A stretch of DNA of 6,250 nt, taken from Cyanobacteriota bacterium. Its GTDB lineage: Bacteria > Cyanobacteriota > Cyanobacteriia > Leptolyngbyales > Leptolyngbyaceae. The notes beneath the pieces were generated by a model that was not told the DNA's origin, searched no databases, and saw nothing but the letters and a program-made list of their open reading frames with translations. Below are positions 5,988-6,250 of this stretch, one piece after another; position 1 is the stretch's first letter; each line of letters opens with the position of its first letter. The translations under genes were made by a program, and so were the position numbers. The DNA is taken from positions 1 through 6,250 of the forward strand of contig JAIXVO010000313.1 of NCBI GenBank assembly GCA_027482985.1. The letters are read 5' to 3'.

Positions 5988-6003
5988 GTTTCAGAGGTCG
6001 AGG

Positions 6004-6250
6004 GTTCATTAACCCACCACCCCGCAAGGGGACGGAAACTTATCCTTGTGGCAAGCCCCCATTGCAATAACCTTATTGTTCATTAACCCACCACCCCGCA
6101 AGGGGACGGAAACCATCTTGGGTTTTTGGTGTCTACCACATCCGAAACCGTTCATTAACCCACCACCCCGCAAGGGGACGGAAACCGCCAGGTAGAATTG
6201 GGACCGTTATTGCATACCCATTGTTCATTAACCCACCACCCCGCAAGGGG
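6004..6250 (+). CRISPR. CRISPR array, leader-proximal end (continues beyond window)
   Basis: Three complete, identical 36-nt repeats lie at 6004-6039, 6078-6113 and 6150-6185; the fourth (6223-6250) is cut after 28 nt. The repeat begins GTTCATTAACCC and ends GGACGGAAAC. Spacers are 6040-6077 (38 nt), 6114-6149 (36 nt) and 6186-6222 (37 nt), all different, with GC of roughly 42-49 percent. Each repeat contains the stem CCCC-GCAA-GGGG, a GNRA-type tetraloop, and directly after it the last eight bases ACGGAAAC, the expected crRNA 5' handle after Cas6-type cleavage. The GAAAC end and the neighbouring RT-Cas1 point to a type III-like system. The repeat resembles, from memory, the type III-B repeat of Synechocystis 6803. 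Being next to the leader, these spacers should be the most recently acquired. Confidence 0.98.

Larger units (their letters stand above)
5771..6003 (+). promoter_or_regulatory. CRISPR leader
   Basis: This 233-bp non-coding stretch lies between the RT-Cas1 stop and the first repeat. It is the leader because the repeats end in GAAAC on this strand, which sets array transcription as left to right. It contains a promoter (5852-5881), a duplicated 13-mer (5853-5865 and 5944-5956), TTGTTGA repeated at 5903 and 5928, and a hairpin at 5973-5987 ending 16 nt before the first repeat. No cas2-like or other protein is encoded in it. New spacers would be inserted at its right end. Confidence 0.8.

Overview
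The window looks cyanobacterial. It carries nine copies of the HIP1 octamer GCGATCGC, and the left-hand protein has the HTH-plus-NTPase layout common in cyanobacterial STAND proteins. Genus cannot be read from the sequence. The content is an antiviral-defence neighbourhood: a large STAND-type NTPase gene on the minus strand, and, diverging from it, a CRISPR adaptation gene (reverse transcriptase fused to Cas1), a leader and the start of a CRISPR array on the plus strand.

Region by region: 1-3516 (minus) is one uninterrupted reading frame of 1172 codons that runs off the left edge. It has an N-terminal Cro/C1-like helix-turn-helix, a NACHT-like P-loop NTPase and a long helical-repeat C-terminus. 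3517-3769 is a 253-bp divergent intergenic region with several families of short direct repeats and G-rich tracts. 3770-5770 (plus) encodes a 666-residue RT-Cas1 protein with complete RT motifs (GIDG, TDIQQFFD, QGGVLSG, YGDD, FLGY) and complete Cas1 catalytic residues (E490, H555, D567, E570). 5771-6003 is a 233-bp leader with a strong sigma70-type promoter (TTGACC-18-TATAAT), two hairpins near the end of the gene, a duplicated 13-mer and a hairpin next to the array. 6004-6250 is a CRISPR array with three complete 36-nt repeats, three spacers (38, 36, 37 nt) and a fourth repeat cut by the window edge.

How the parts fit: RT-Cas1 would capture spacers, possibly from RNA, and insert them at the leader end of the adjacent array. 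The leader promoter would transcribe the array into pre-crRNA, and the repeat hairpin marks the likely processing point with an 8-nt 5' handle. RT-Cas1 fusions belong mostly to type III systems, so RNA-targeting effector genes probably lie beyond the right edge. No cas2, cas6 or effector gene is visible here. The STAND protein could be an independent defence sensor or a regulator of this locus; the sequence alone does not decide. The most notable points are a well-formed internal ribosome binding site and start at the Cas1 junction, the missing cas2, and the repeat-rich divergent control region.
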